Assembly: GCF_000315365.1 (NCBI RefSeq)
Contig: NZ_CAOS01000013.1
Location: 1-64,000 of the forward strand
DNA: 64,000 nucleotides
Direction of reading: 5' to 3'
From: Desulforamulus hydrothermalis Lam5 = DSM 18033
Lineage (GTDB): Bacteria; Bacillota; Desulfotomaculia; Desulfotomaculales; Desulfotomaculaceae
Shown: positions 16,826 through 24,349 of the stretch, one piece after another
Numbering within the stretch: position 1 is the stretch's first letter
Layout of the letters: every line of letters starts with the position of its first letter
Notes under the pieces: generated by a model
Told to the model about the DNA's origin: nothing
The model's database searches: none
Seen by the model: only the letters and a program-made list of their open reading frames with translations
Program-made: the position numbers and the translations under genes

Positions 16826-17722
16826 ATGACCAATACCATCCGTCGCAGAGAAACAGGTTTCTTCATTGGTGATAACGCCATCTTTGACCGTCAAGATTTA
16901 TCTGCATATGAAAAGCTAGTCTACATTTACCTTTGCCGCCGGGCAGACAGCGAAAGCCGAGCCTGGCCCAGCTATGCCCGCATCGCCAAGGAATGCGGTG
17001 TTAGCAGAGATACAGCCATGCGGGCTGTATCTAAGCTGGTGGAAAAGGGGCTGCTGGAAAAAAACGTGCGCAAAGACCCTAACGGTAACATGGCTTCTAA
17101 TGAGTATATACTTCTGCCTGTTTTTCCACCGCAAAATTGTGATAATAACCATAGTAGTGGCTATGAGCAACCGGGGGTAGTTGCTCACAGCGACCAGGTG
17201 GTTGCTGTCAGCCACCAGGGTAGTCGCTCACAGCAACTACCCCTAGTCGCTGACAGCGACCCTAAGAATACCCATATAGAAGAATACCCATTAAATCAAT
17301 CATTCAATCATCATCCAATAGGTAACCTTACTAAGATAGAAGGGCCTGCGGTCAGCAGCAGTCATGACGGAATGAGTGATGATGGAATGACTAACGAAGA
17401 AAAGACAGAAGCAATTACAAGAGTTATCGAATATGCAAAAGAAAAATTAGCAAATATCGTTGCTAAAGAAGATATTTTAAAACTAAACGCAAAATGGGAA
17501 AAATGGGTGAGAAAACACGGGGAGCAAAGAGTGCGTTACGCTATCGACAGATTAATAGAGCAAGAGTGCGTGAAGAACATCGCACGCTGGATGGAAGGGC
17601 CGCTAGAGCGGCCGGAGGATTACCCGCCAAAAATTGGCTTTATGAAAAAAGTTAAGCAAGTTGAGCAAACACAGCGAGCTGAGCAAAAAAAGAAGACCCT
17701 CATCAGGTCTATGTTCATTTAA
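16826..17722 (+). CDS. Plasmid-type replication initiator (RepA_N-like)
   Basis: Protein of 298 aa. The N-terminal winged-helix domain (about residues 1-95) has FFIGDNAIFDRQDLSAYEKL and WPSYARIAKECGVSRDTAMR, as in RepA_N/replication-initiator proteins of low-copy Firmicute plasmids. The C-terminal part from about residue 190 is charged and helical, DnaD-like. The central stretch (about residues 110-145) is encoded by five iterons whose spacing is not a multiple of three, so DNA rather than protein is under selection there, as in plasmids whose origin lies inside rep. First gene of the element. A general HTH regulator is the main alternative. Confidence 0.72.
   Translation: MTNTIRRRETGFFIGDNAIFDRQDLSAYEKLVYIYLCRRADSESRAWPSYARIAKECGVSRDTAMRAVSKLVEKGLLEKNVRKDPNGNMASNEYILLPVFPPQNCDNNHSSGYEQPGVVAHSDQVVAVSHQGSRSQQLPLVADSDPKNTHIEEYPLNQSFNHHPIGNLTKIEGPAVSSSHDGMSDDGMTNEEKTEAITRVIEYAKEKLANIVAKEDILKLNAKWEKWVRKHGEQRVRYAIDRLIEQECVKNIARWMEGPLERPEDYPPKIGFMKKVKQVEQTQRAEQKKKTLIRSMFI
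17155..17261. repeat. Five iterons inside rep: candidate origin of replication
   Basis: Five 18-bp imperfect palindromes resembling TAGTCGCTCACAGCGACC start at 17155, 17178, 17199, 17221 and 17244. The spacing is 23, 21, 22 and 23 bp, about two helical turns, so the sites lie on one face of the DNA. Because the spacing shifts the reading frame, the same DNA is read as different peptides. This is the architecture of an initiator-binding origin embedded in a rep gene. Confidence 0.75.
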
Positions 17723-17746
17723 AGAATAACGAAAGGAGAAATTTTC

Positions 17747-19789
17747 ATGAAAAGTATAACACGCTTTACCCTGAAATTCAACAACCCAAAACTTAATGCC
17801 ATAACTGCCATAACTAAAGAATGCTTATATTTCGCGGTTTTACCCCTGCTCATAGGGGTATTCATTCTGGATATATGGCTACTGGGCACCCTGGCCGCCT
17901 GGCTGGTGGCGGCCGGCAAGTGGGCGGCAGGGATGTCCCTGCTGGCCACGCCTGAACAGAAAGAGGCAGCCAAACACGCCTTAAACATGGTGGGATGGTA
18001 CTTTCACCATCCCGTATCCACTGCCTGGGCCTGGCTGACCCGCCCCAATGCAGAGCTATCCCAGCCTGGAGTCAGGGTCATGTGGCTTATCCTGAACCTG
18101 GTAATGTGCGCCGGAGGCATTGCCTGGTGGATGTGGTGGAAAATCGGGTACGGGAAAAAACATCAGGCAGCCCAAGACGGGAGGGATATTGAGAAAATCA
18201 AGTTTGAGAGAGTAAACTTCAAAGCCACGGACTTCATTAACCGGACACCGAAAGATCAAATCTTCCTGGGGTTGGACGACCGGCGGCGGCCGGTGATATT
18301 GCCGGTTAAGAGCCTGACCGAACATATTCTTATTATCGGCGGCAGTGGTAGCGGTAAAACCAGTTTGGCTGTGCTGCCCCTGTGCATCCAGGCTTTCCGG
18401 CGTGGTATGTCTGTTGTTTGTGTTGATTTCAAGGGAGATGAACAGGCAATTAAGCTACTGGCCAGGGAAGCCAGGGCGGCAGGAAAGCGGTTTTACTTCT
18501 TTACCTTACACCCAGAAATTTCCAGTAACACATATAACCCTCTGCAACACGGCACTGCCCTGAGTAAGGTGGAACGCATCATGACTGCCCTGGAACTGGT
18601 ATTTGAGGGCCAGGCCAAGTTTTATACCTACGTTCAGCAGTCTTTCTTTATTCCGATCGTGAAGGCTCTGGACACCCAGGGGGCCCTGTACACCCTGGAG
18701 GGTATTGCCAGAATCCTCAGCAGCGAAGCCCTGGTGGCCAGTCTGCTAGGAATAGACGAAAAAGACGTTAACAAAAATCACTTGAAAGGTTTGACTGCCG
18801 CCCTGGAGCCGTTTACTGATTTAAAAATAATCAATCAACCGGCAGCAGACATAAACCTGCGGCAGATCATGGAAGAAGGTGACATTTGTTATTTTGACCT
18901 GCGTTCGGCCGTCGCCCCCAGCATAGCTTCTGCTCTGGGCAAGATGATAGCCATGGAGCTGCAGGAGCTGGCTGCTTATCGCACACCGGCTTCCCGGCTG
19001 GCCATGATAGCAATAGATGAATTCCAAAACATGGCCTGCCAGGCTTTTGAGAATGTCATTTCAAAAGTACGGTCAGCCAACTACGCCCTGGTGCTGGCCA
19101 ACCAGGCCAGAGGCAATTTGGAAAAGGTGTCGCCGGCTTTTACCAATGAAGTGGCCACCAACACGGCAACTAAGATCATTTTCCACGTAGACGACCCAAA
19201 GGACGTGCAAGACTTTTCCGCCCGGGCGGGTACTGTGTTAGTCAAAGCTAAAACAGAAAGCACAAGCACAAGCAAACCCGGCGGCCGGTTAATCTCTTTT
19301 GGCAGCCACAGCAGCGGTGAAAGTGTGCATGAAGAAGAAGTGCCGCGAATTCATCCCAACGTGTTCCTGAGCCTGCCGGAAAGGAAGTCTGTCATCTTCC
19401 GCCGACGCCAGCAGGCCACTTTAACAAATCATGCTCATATTCTCACCCGGGAAGAAAAAGAACAGTTGGAAGCAGAGCCCTGGCCGGAACCGGTCAGGGT
19501 AAATAAATTTCCGGCCGGCATTACTGTGAGTGAAATCATCGAAGCGGAGAAGCGGAAGATCATCGAAAGACAGTTAGCCAAAAAAAGGGAAGAGGAAGCG
19601 GCCCGCAAGCTGCCGACGAACAGGCGGCAGAGGGGCTGCAGCAGGAGGAAATCGAGCTCTAACCGGCCGGTTACGGCAGTGCATCCCACCCGTGCGCCGG
19701 CTTCCCGCCGTGTCACGGTGGTTATATACCGTAGCAGGGCACGCCCCGGCAAACCAAGCCAAACCTTGCGCCGCAAGTTTGCCCGTTAG
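17747..19789 (+). CDS. VirD4/TraG-type coupling ATPase, C-terminus probably frameshifted
   Basis: Membrane ATPase of the conjugative coupling-protein family. Membrane segments lie near residues 25-60 and 100-125, Walker A is GGSGSGKTS near residue 200, and Walker B is LAMIAIDEFQ near 425, followed by SNYALVLANQARGNLEKVS-like TraM-recognition sequence. The last 60 residues of the 680-aa frame are Arg/Ser-rich and look wrong. One base out of frame, the same DNA encodes a natural acidic tail (PQAADEQAAEGLQQEEIEL) and stops at 19660-19662. The likely true end is therefore 19662 after a lost base near 19605. No relaxase is recognised in the element. It may couple DNA to a secretion system supplied elsewhere. 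Confidence 0.85.
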   Translation: MKSITRFTLKFNNPKLNAITAITKECLYFAVLPLLIGVFILDIWLLGTLAAWLVAAGKWAAGMSLLATPEQKEAAKHALNMVGWYFHHPVSTAWAWLTRPNAELSQPGVRVMWLILNLVMCAGGIAWWMWWKIGYGKKHQAAQDGRDIEKIKFERVNFKATDFINRTPKDQIFLGLDDRRRPVILPVKSLTEHILIIGGSGSGKTSLAVLPLCIQAFRRGMSVVCVDFKGDEQAIKLLAREARAAGKRFYFFTLHPEISSNTYNPLQHGTALSKVERIMTALELVFEGQAKFYTYVQQSFFIPIVKALDTQGALYTLEGIARILSSEALVASLLGIDEKDVNKNHLKGLTAALEPFTDLKIINQPAADINLRQIMEEGDICYFDLRSAVAPSIASALGKMIAMELQELAAYRTPASRLAMIAIDEFQNMACQAFENVISKVRSANYALVLANQARGNLEKVSPAFTNEVATNTATKIIFHVDDPKDVQDFSARAGTVLVKAKTESTSTSKPGGRLISFGSHSSGESVHEEEVPRIHPNVFLSLPERKSVIFRRRQQATLTNHAHILTREEKEQLEAEPWPEPVRVNKFPAGITVSEIIEAEKRKIIERQLAKKREEEAARKLPTNRRQRGCSRRKSSSNRPVTAVHPTRAPASRRVTVVIYRSRARPGKPSQTLRRKFAR

Positions 19790-20145
19790 GCCGCAACCTT
19801 GTCGCGGTGCGGCCTAACGGAATGGGAGCAGCCACCACGCCAAGCGTTCCAATCCTCGCTACCGCTCGGGGAACGCTACGGCGTGGCGCAGGCCTGACGG
19901 CGGCACCCGGCTGCGCGCGCAAGGGGGCTTCGCCCTGCCGCCTGCGCCTGCGGTCTCGCTATCGCTCGACTGGCTGCTCAGTGCCCCGCCGTTCCACCGG
20001 CAATTATTCGGGCTACCGCCGAATAATTGACCGGCTTCACTCCGGGGCACAAAGAGGGGGCCGGGGGCTTTGCCCCCTCCCCCTCTTTAACTCCCCCCAC
20101 CCCCACAGGGGAATTTTATTCCCCTGGACCCCTTTAATTTATCTC
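19663..20145. other. GC-rich palindrome-dense non-coding region
   Basis: No convincing gene once the TraG tail is corrected. Stems include CCGTTAGGCCGC with GCGGCCTAACGG (about 19786-19821), AGCGTTCC with GGAACGCT (about 19838-19875), CAATTATTCGG with CCGAATAATTG (about 20001-20029), and the C-run hairpins GGGGGC-TTT-GCCCCC and GGGGAATTTTATTCCCC before 20130. The position between a coupling-protein gene and replication-relaxation genes suits an origin of transfer or a single-strand origin. A structured RNA is also possible. Confidence 0.5.
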
Positions 20146-20169
20146 TATCTTAAGAAAGGAGCATGTGTG

Positions 20170-20484
20170 ATGAATTTAAACATGACCGCTAACCACGATT
20201 TTGAATTAGCCCAGGAAGTAAACGATTTTGTTAACGCCAGGCTGGAAAGCCTCCACCCGGCCGCAATGCCAGAGGAAGCTGTTAAAGCTATCAACAGGCT
20301 GGAAAAGTTGCTCGAGGGCATAGACTTTACCATCTTGTCTAACATGACATTTGATGAGGTTAGGGAATTCCAGGCAATTGATGACATTATCTCTATGGCT
20401 TTCCACCAACAATATAAGAACGCCTACCGGCTGGGTTTTTGCGATGGCGTCAAATTAATACTCGGCATATTGCAGGAGGAATAA
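20170..20484 (+). CDS. Hypothetical protein, first of a replication-relaxation operon
   Basis: Unrecognised acidic protein of 104 aa, all-helical in appearance (ELAQEVNDFVNARLESLH, AVKAINRLEKLLEGIDF). The ATG at 20170 follows AAGAAAGGAGC. The frame is open far upstream to 19807, but that part is palindrome-rich low-complexity DNA and was excluded. It overlaps the next gene by one base (TAATG), so it is translated with it. Confidence 0.7.
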   Translation: MNLNMTANHDFELAQEVNDFVNARLESLHPAAMPEEAVKAINRLEKLLEGIDFTILSNMTFDEVREFQAIDDIISMAFHQQYKNAYRLGFCDGVKLILGILQEE

Positions 20485-21116
20485 TGGCTAGGATTACCAA
20501 GGCTAAACAGCTCACCGACCGGGACAGGGATATTTTATCAGACCTGGCCCGGTGCCGGGTGCTGTCTTTAGAGCAAATAAAAGACCAGTATTGGCCAAAG
20601 GCCAAGGAAAGGACTTGCTTGGAACGTTTGGCCAGGTTGGAAAAGTCCGGTTATCTAAAGTCCATGGATATTTCCGCCGAAACGCCCGGCCAACATATGA
20701 AGGTATATTGCCTTGATATAAAAGGCCGCCGGGAGGTTTGCGGCCCGGCCGGGTTAGACAAGGCTGATGTGTTCATCACCCATGGCAAACAAAACGAAAT
20801 ATTGCACCAAGTGAGAACGAACCAGGTGTATTTCCGGCTATCAAAAACCGAAAGGGAAACTTACAAAATTGGTGATTTGCTAGAAAAAGTTCGAGGCGGC
20901 CGGCGGGCCGGCGGTGCAGAAGCGCCGGATGCCGCTTACACTTCGGACGAAGGAGAGGAAATATATATCGAGACCGACACCGGTCAGTATACCGGTAAGC
21001 AGGTAAAATCAAAAGTAGCAAGTTTTGCCGGTAAGAAAGTAGTCTGGGTTTGTCCGCAAAACAGGGTTAATTTCTTGCAAAAACATGGTGCAAGAGGTGA
21101 ATTCTTAACTTATTAG
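20484..21116 (+). CDS. Replication-relaxation family winged-helix protein
   Basis: Protein of 210 aa with the N-terminal winged helix typical of the replication-relaxation family on Firmicute plasmids and conjugative elements (LTDRDRDILSDLARCRVLSL, ERLARLEKSGYLKSMD). The C-terminal half contains EIYIETDTGQYTGKQVKSK, a nuclease-like or DNA-processing fold segment seen in this family. Start ATG 20484 has TGCAGGAGG before it. It may act with the coupling ATPase in DNA processing; the exact role is unknown. Confidence 0.75.
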   Translation: MARITKAKQLTDRDRDILSDLARCRVLSLEQIKDQYWPKAKERTCLERLARLEKSGYLKSMDISAETPGQHMKVYCLDIKGRREVCGPAGLDKADVFITHGKQNEILHQVRTNQVYFRLSKTERETYKIGDLLEKVRGGRRAGGAEAPDAAYTSDEGEEIYIETDTGQYTGKQVKSKVASFAGKKVVWVCPQNRVNFLQKHGARGEFLTY

Positions 21117-21127
21117 GGGTGGCGATA

Positions 21128-21775
21128 ATGGCAGGCGGAGTAATTATTACAGAAAGAGATAAGCAGGTGTTGTTATTTTTAGCCAAATGGCGGTTTGCCA
21201 CCGTAGAACAGCTTATTAAGGCCGATATTTTTAAGACCGGCCGCAAAAGGTGCTACAACCGGCTGTTACAGCTATGTAAAAGCAGGTATATTGCCGCCAA
21301 TCGGTTGGCCAGAGGGCAAATGTATTACCACTTGCTACCCGACGGGGCAGAAACACTAGAACTAGACATACCATGGTATTCTCGCTTGTTTAAAAGCGCC
21401 TCGGACAGTACGGTGGTACAGTATTTAGTTTGGTGTGACTACGCCCAGGCTCGTAAGATTGATTATTTATCGTCTAAGCAGGCCTTTCAGGAACTTTCCC
21501 AGGCCTCCTACGATGCCCTCAGACGGGTTATAAAAGGTCAGGATAGGTTCTACTACCAGGACGACATTTTACACGCCCTGGTGGCCGATTTTGGGCTTTC
21601 CACGAAGTATTTGTCAGAGAGGGCTGCCGCCTATGGTAAACTACCGGCAGCTATTAAAGACCGCTTAACCGTGGTCTTTTTGGTTTTTAACGACACTAAA
21701 AGACACGCAGTGGCCAGGTCAGTACAGCATAGCGGACTAAAGGTTAAAATACTTAAAGCAAAGTGGAAGTATTGA
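21128..21775 (+). CDS. Second replication-relaxation-like winged-helix protein
   Basis: Protein of 215 aa, a paralogue in layout of the preceding gene. N-terminal winged helix (ITERDKQVLLFLAKWRFATV, CYNRLLQLCKSRYIAANRLA) and an uncharacterised C-terminal half. ATG 21128 is preferred to GTG 21119 because AGGGG at 21115-21119 is then eight bases upstream. It ends the operon; a GC-rich hairpin follows. Function is inferred only from the family and context. Confidence 0.7.
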   Translation: MAGGVIITERDKQVLLFLAKWRFATVEQLIKADIFKTGRKRCYNRLLQLCKSRYIAANRLARGQMYYHLLPDGAETLELDIPWYSRLFKSASDSTVVQYLVWCDYAQARKIDYLSSKQAFQELSQASYDALRRVIKGQDRFYYQDDILHALVADFGLSTKYLSERAAAYGKLPAAIKDRLTVVFLVFNDTKRHAVARSVQHSGLKVKILKAKWKY

Positions 21776-21776
21776 A

Positions 21777-21879
21777 CGTACCGGCCATGGCCCTAACGGG
21801 CCTTCGCCGGTACGAAAAAAGAGCAGACTGCCGCCAAAGCCTATGCAAGAATGGATTTGGGGTCTGGCTTTGGCGGCAG
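21777..21879. repeat. Two GC-rich inverted repeats
   Basis: CGTACCGGC (21777-21785) with GCCGGTACG (21806-21814), containing an inner GGCCC/GGGCC stem, probably ends the preceding operon. CTGCCGCCAAAGCC (21828-21841) with GGCTTTGGCGGCAG (21866-21879) is a perfect 14-bp repeat with a 24-nt loop. The rest of the gap to 22148 has no supported gene; two overlapping opposite-strand ORFs were rejected. Confidence 0.6.
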
Positions 21880-22148
21880 ACTGCCCTGGTGCATGCCGAT
21901 CTTTGGGGTTTTGCAAGCGGAATAAAATATTTTTCCTTGGCTTCGCTGCGCTGCGGCCTTGGCGGCCGCTGCGGCCGGTGCTGCGGCGGTGCCGATAAGC
22001 AGGGCGGCCGGAATAATGTGCATTAAAACGGTATCAAAGCATATTAACGCACCGTCGCTGGCGTATCGGCCTGGTGCCATCGCTAGGCTCTTTCCCAACC
22101 CGGCGGGGTAGTTTTATTATACAAAAGCCTAAAAAAATGAATTAATAA

Positions 22149-22258
22149 GTTTATTCCACTAATTTTTTTCTCTTAGACCATCATTATTGCTATTATTTGC
22201 CATGTCTACGTTGCTTTGAGTGGAATAAACGGCAGTTTATTCTATATGTTTATTCTTC
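22149..22258. repeat. Long-armed inverted repeat with extra half-sites, possible centromere
   Basis: GTTTATTCCACT (22149-22160) and AGTGGAATAAAC (22219-22230) are a perfect 12-bp inverted repeat separated by 58 bp of AT-rich DNA. Two further TTTATTC copies follow, at about 22236 and 22250. It lies upstream of the ribbon-helix-helix coiled-coil gene, so a partition or binding site for a plasmid maintenance protein is plausible. Confidence 0.45.
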
Positions 22259-22352
22259 TGTATCAGTAAGGGAACATGCTGGCGGTGGCCAGCTTAACTA
22301 CCTCCACCGAGGCCGGTGGTAGGGCAATGGCGGTTATCGCCCAAGGTGATGG

Positions 22353-22488
22353 GGTGTACCTTGGTATACCTATATTTAATTAGTAAACCTTGAAAAATTG
22401 CTTTTGTCCTTAAAATATCTATGGTATACTAAAAGTATACCGGTTTACCAAGGTAAACTTAAGTAAATTCAAGGGGGTTGAGTATACC
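22353..22488. promoter_or_regulatory. GGTATACC operator array
   Basis: GGTGTACC 22353-22360, GGTATACC 22363-22370, GGTATAC-5-GTATACC 22423-22441, GTTTACC-2-GGTAAAC 22443-22458, and GTATACC 22482-22488 touching the ATG. This series of symmetric sites covers the promoter and start of the ribbon-helix-helix gene. It fits cooperative autorepression by that protein. Confidence 0.65.
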
Positions 22489-23274
22489 ATGGCCACAGTG
22501 GCTTTTACGGTGAAAGTTGATGAGGAAGTCAGGGATAAATTGCAGGAGGCCATCCAGAATTCAAATATGACGGCCGGTGAGTTTGTGGCCAGGTTGATAG
22601 GTTCCTACCAGACGGCCCAGGCCAGGGAGACCGTGGCCCAGGTGAAGGAGTTGGAACAGCTCAGGCACCACTTGGGCAGGGTGGAGGAAATTTATATCAG
22701 CCTGGTCAAAGGTGCCCAAGACCGCCAGGAGGCGGATGCCGAGCGCATCGCCCGGGCAGAGGCGGAGGCCCAGGCGGCCAAGGCCGAGGCCCACGAGAAG
22801 GAAAAACAAGCGGCGGCAGCCATTGAGTCGGCCAATGAACGGGTACAGCAGGCCGAGGCCCAGGCGGCCCTGTTGCGGGAGCAGACAGCCAGGGAACTGG
22901 CAGAGATGAAAGAAGCCTTGGAAAGGGCAGAGAACGCACGGGAACAGTCCAACCGGTTGGCCAGCCTGGCGGAGCAGGCGGCAGCGGCCGCCGATGCCAG
23001 GGCGAAAAACTTGGAAGAACAGGCAGCTTTAGCCACAGCCTACCGGCAGGAAAGGGACAGCCTGGCCCAGCAGTTAAAGCAAGCCCAGGAGGCCCTGGCA
23101 CGGGCCGCAGAACGGGCGGAATTGGATAAAGAAAAGGCGGTGGTGGCGGCCCAACGGGAAATGATGAAGGAGATCAGGGAACTGCAAGAGGCCTTGGTCC
23201 GGTGCCGGGAAGAAAAGGCGGTGTTGGAGGTAGAGTTGGCCAGGTTCAAGAATTCTACTCACAATGCTAAATAG
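22489..23274 (+). CDS. Ribbon-helix-helix protein with long coiled coil, Kfr-like layout
   Basis: Protein of 261 aa. An N-terminal ribbon-helix-helix DNA-binding motif (AFTVKVDEEVRDKLQEAIQN, residues about 3-45) is followed by a continuous Ala/Glu/Gln-rich coiled coil to about residue 255. The layout recalls plasmid maintenance proteins such as KfrA, where a DNA-binding head is fused to a long coil. The base composition is higher in GC than that of the flanking spacer. Its promoter carries the GGTATACC array, which it probably binds. A role in element segregation or regulation is inferred. Confidence 0.75.
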   Translation: MATVAFTVKVDEEVRDKLQEAIQNSNMTAGEFVARLIGSYQTAQARETVAQVKELEQLRHHLGRVEEIYISLVKGAQDRQEADAERIARAEAEAQAAKAEAHEKEKQAAAAIESANERVQQAEAQAALLREQTARELAEMKEALERAENAREQSNRLASLAEQAAAAADARAKNLEEQAALATAYRQERDSLAQQLKQAQEALARAAERAELDKEKAVVAAQREMMKEIRELQEALVRCREEKAVLEVELARFKNSTHNAK

Positions 23275-23307
23275 TATCATGGACTTGAAGTTATTCAAGG
23301 TTTTATA

Positions 23308-23667
23308 ATGGCATTAAGGGATACTCCAGGTTACGGGGGCAATAAGGGGGTGGTCTTGGTGGAAATCATTGAGCTGATGGCCAGGGATATTGCCAGTAAA
23401 TTTGACCCATTAAAGGTTATTGTTTTTGGTTCCTGGGCCAGAGGGGAAGCAGGGCCGGACAGTGATGTGGACTTACTGGTCATTCTAAACTGTACGAGGG
23501 ATAAAAAAAGAGATATGCAGGTTGCAATAAGAAAAGAGCTGCGGAAATTCAAGGTTCCCAAGGATATAGTGGTAGCAACGCCGGAAGACATTGAGGAATA
23601 CAAAGATGCCTGGTGGACTGTCTACCACCCCGCCCTGCAAGAAGGGAAGGTGCTTTATGAGCAGTAA
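23308..23667 (+). CDS. Minimal nucleotidyltransferase antitoxin (MntA-like)
   Basis: MNT-domain protein of 119 aa. The nucleotidyltransferase signature GSWARGEAGPDSDVDLLV carries the GS and DxD catalytic residues. It overlaps the HEPN gene by 11 bases. In MntA/HepT pairs this enzyme AMPylates and inactivates the HEPN RNase. The start is uncertain: ATG 23308 has only a weak AAGG upstream, and a GTG near 23353 would leave a complete domain. A stabilisation role for the element is inferred. Confidence 0.82.
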   Translation: MALRDTPGYGGNKGVVLVEIIELMARDIASKFDPLKVIVFGSWARGEAGPDSDVDLLVILNCTRDKKRDMQVAIRKELRKFKVPKDIVVATPEDIEEYKDAWWTVYHPALQEGKVLYEQ

Positions 23668-24049
23668 GAAGTACCTCGAAGTCCAGCGTTGGATTAATAA
23701 GGCCAAAAGTGATCTAAGGGTTGCTCGAATGGCTTTTAATGATAGCGTTCCTGAATATAGTTTAGCCTGTTATTTATCCCAACAGTGTGCTGAAAAAAGT
23801 CTAAAAGCCCTACTAATTTGGTTGGACATCAGGTTTTTGTATAAACACCAGTTAGACTACCTTGTTGAGCTTTTGCCACCAGATTATCAAAGGCTTTTTG
23901 AAGAAATGGATATTGAGTGGTTAAGCGACTGGGTAGCAGAGGGGCGTTATCCCGGCGATTACCCGGAGCCTACAAGAGATGATGCTCAAAAAGCAATCAA
24001 TATGGCAGAAAAAATATTTACGTTGGCAAATGAAATCTTAGTTCTTTGA
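23657..24049 (+). CDS. HEPN-domain toxin (HepT-like)
   Basis: HEPN protein of 130 aa. The RNase motif R-x4-H is present as RFLYKH (Arg59, His64). The residue two after the His, the tyrosine modified in classic HepT proteins, is Leu here; a Tyr lies three positions further on in HQLDYL. ATG 23657 lies within the MNT gene end. The pair should form a toxin-antitoxin module that selects for retention of the excisable element. Confidence 0.82.
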   Translation: MSSKKYLEVQRWINKAKSDLRVARMAFNDSVPEYSLACYLSQQCAEKSLKALLIWLDIRFLYKHQLDYLVELLPPDYQRLFEEMDIEWLSDWVAEGRYPGDYPEPTRDDAQKAINMAEKIFTLANEILVL

Positions 24050-24092
24050 AACCGCAGCCTAGCGGTTTTTAATTTTAAAGGGAGGTTTTTAT

Positions 24093-24290
24093 ATGCAAAA
24101 TATGGGAATAAAAGAAATTGAGGCGGCAGTTTTATATTCTGTCGAGGATGTCTCTAAGATTCTCAAGGTAAGCAATAAAGCGGTATACAAGTGGTTAAAG
24201 AATGGGGTGTTGACCGGATATAAATTTGGCGGAATATACAAAGTAACAGAAGAAGATTTACGGCGATTCATAAAAAAATCACGAATATAA
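24093..24290 (+). CDS. Excisionase-family helix-turn-helix protein
   Basis: Small protein of 65 aa with the MerR-like excisionase fold (LYSVEDVSKILKVSNKAVYK and a wing with EEDLRRFIKK). AAAGGGAGG precedes the ATG. Excisionases of this type set the direction of integrases. In Clostridioides difficile a small skin-encoded protein is needed to drive SpoIVCA-type excision, so this is the best recombination directionality factor candidate here. It could instead be a simple regulator of the neighbouring genes. Confidence 0.72.
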   Translation: MQNMGIKEIEAAVLYSVEDVSKILKVSNKAVYKWLKNGVLTGYKFGGIYKVTEEDLRRFIKKSRI

Positions 24291-24349
24291 AAAAATATCA
24301 AAAAAAGCTTGAAAACAAAAATAGAAAAATATAGAATTTTGGCAAACGG

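Noticed and set aside
17155-17261. CRISPR-like repeat array
   Set aside because: Repeats are 18-bp palindromes with 3-5 bp gaps inside a coding gene, and there are no spacers; this fits iterons.
19807-20169. N-terminal extension of the 104-aa protein to 19807
   Set aside because: The extension is GC-rich, hairpin-dense, low-complexity sequence; a good ribosome binding site and ATG lie at 20170.
21763-22098. Two overlapping opposite-strand ORFs (21763-22026 plus, 21841-22098 minus)
   Set aside because: No recognisable motifs or ribosome binding sites; the sequence is dominated by inverted repeats and Ala-rich low complexity.
22561-23298. Several long ORFs antisense to the coiled-coil gene
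   Set aside because: Shadows of a GC-rich, Ala/Glu-repetitive gene; no motifs.
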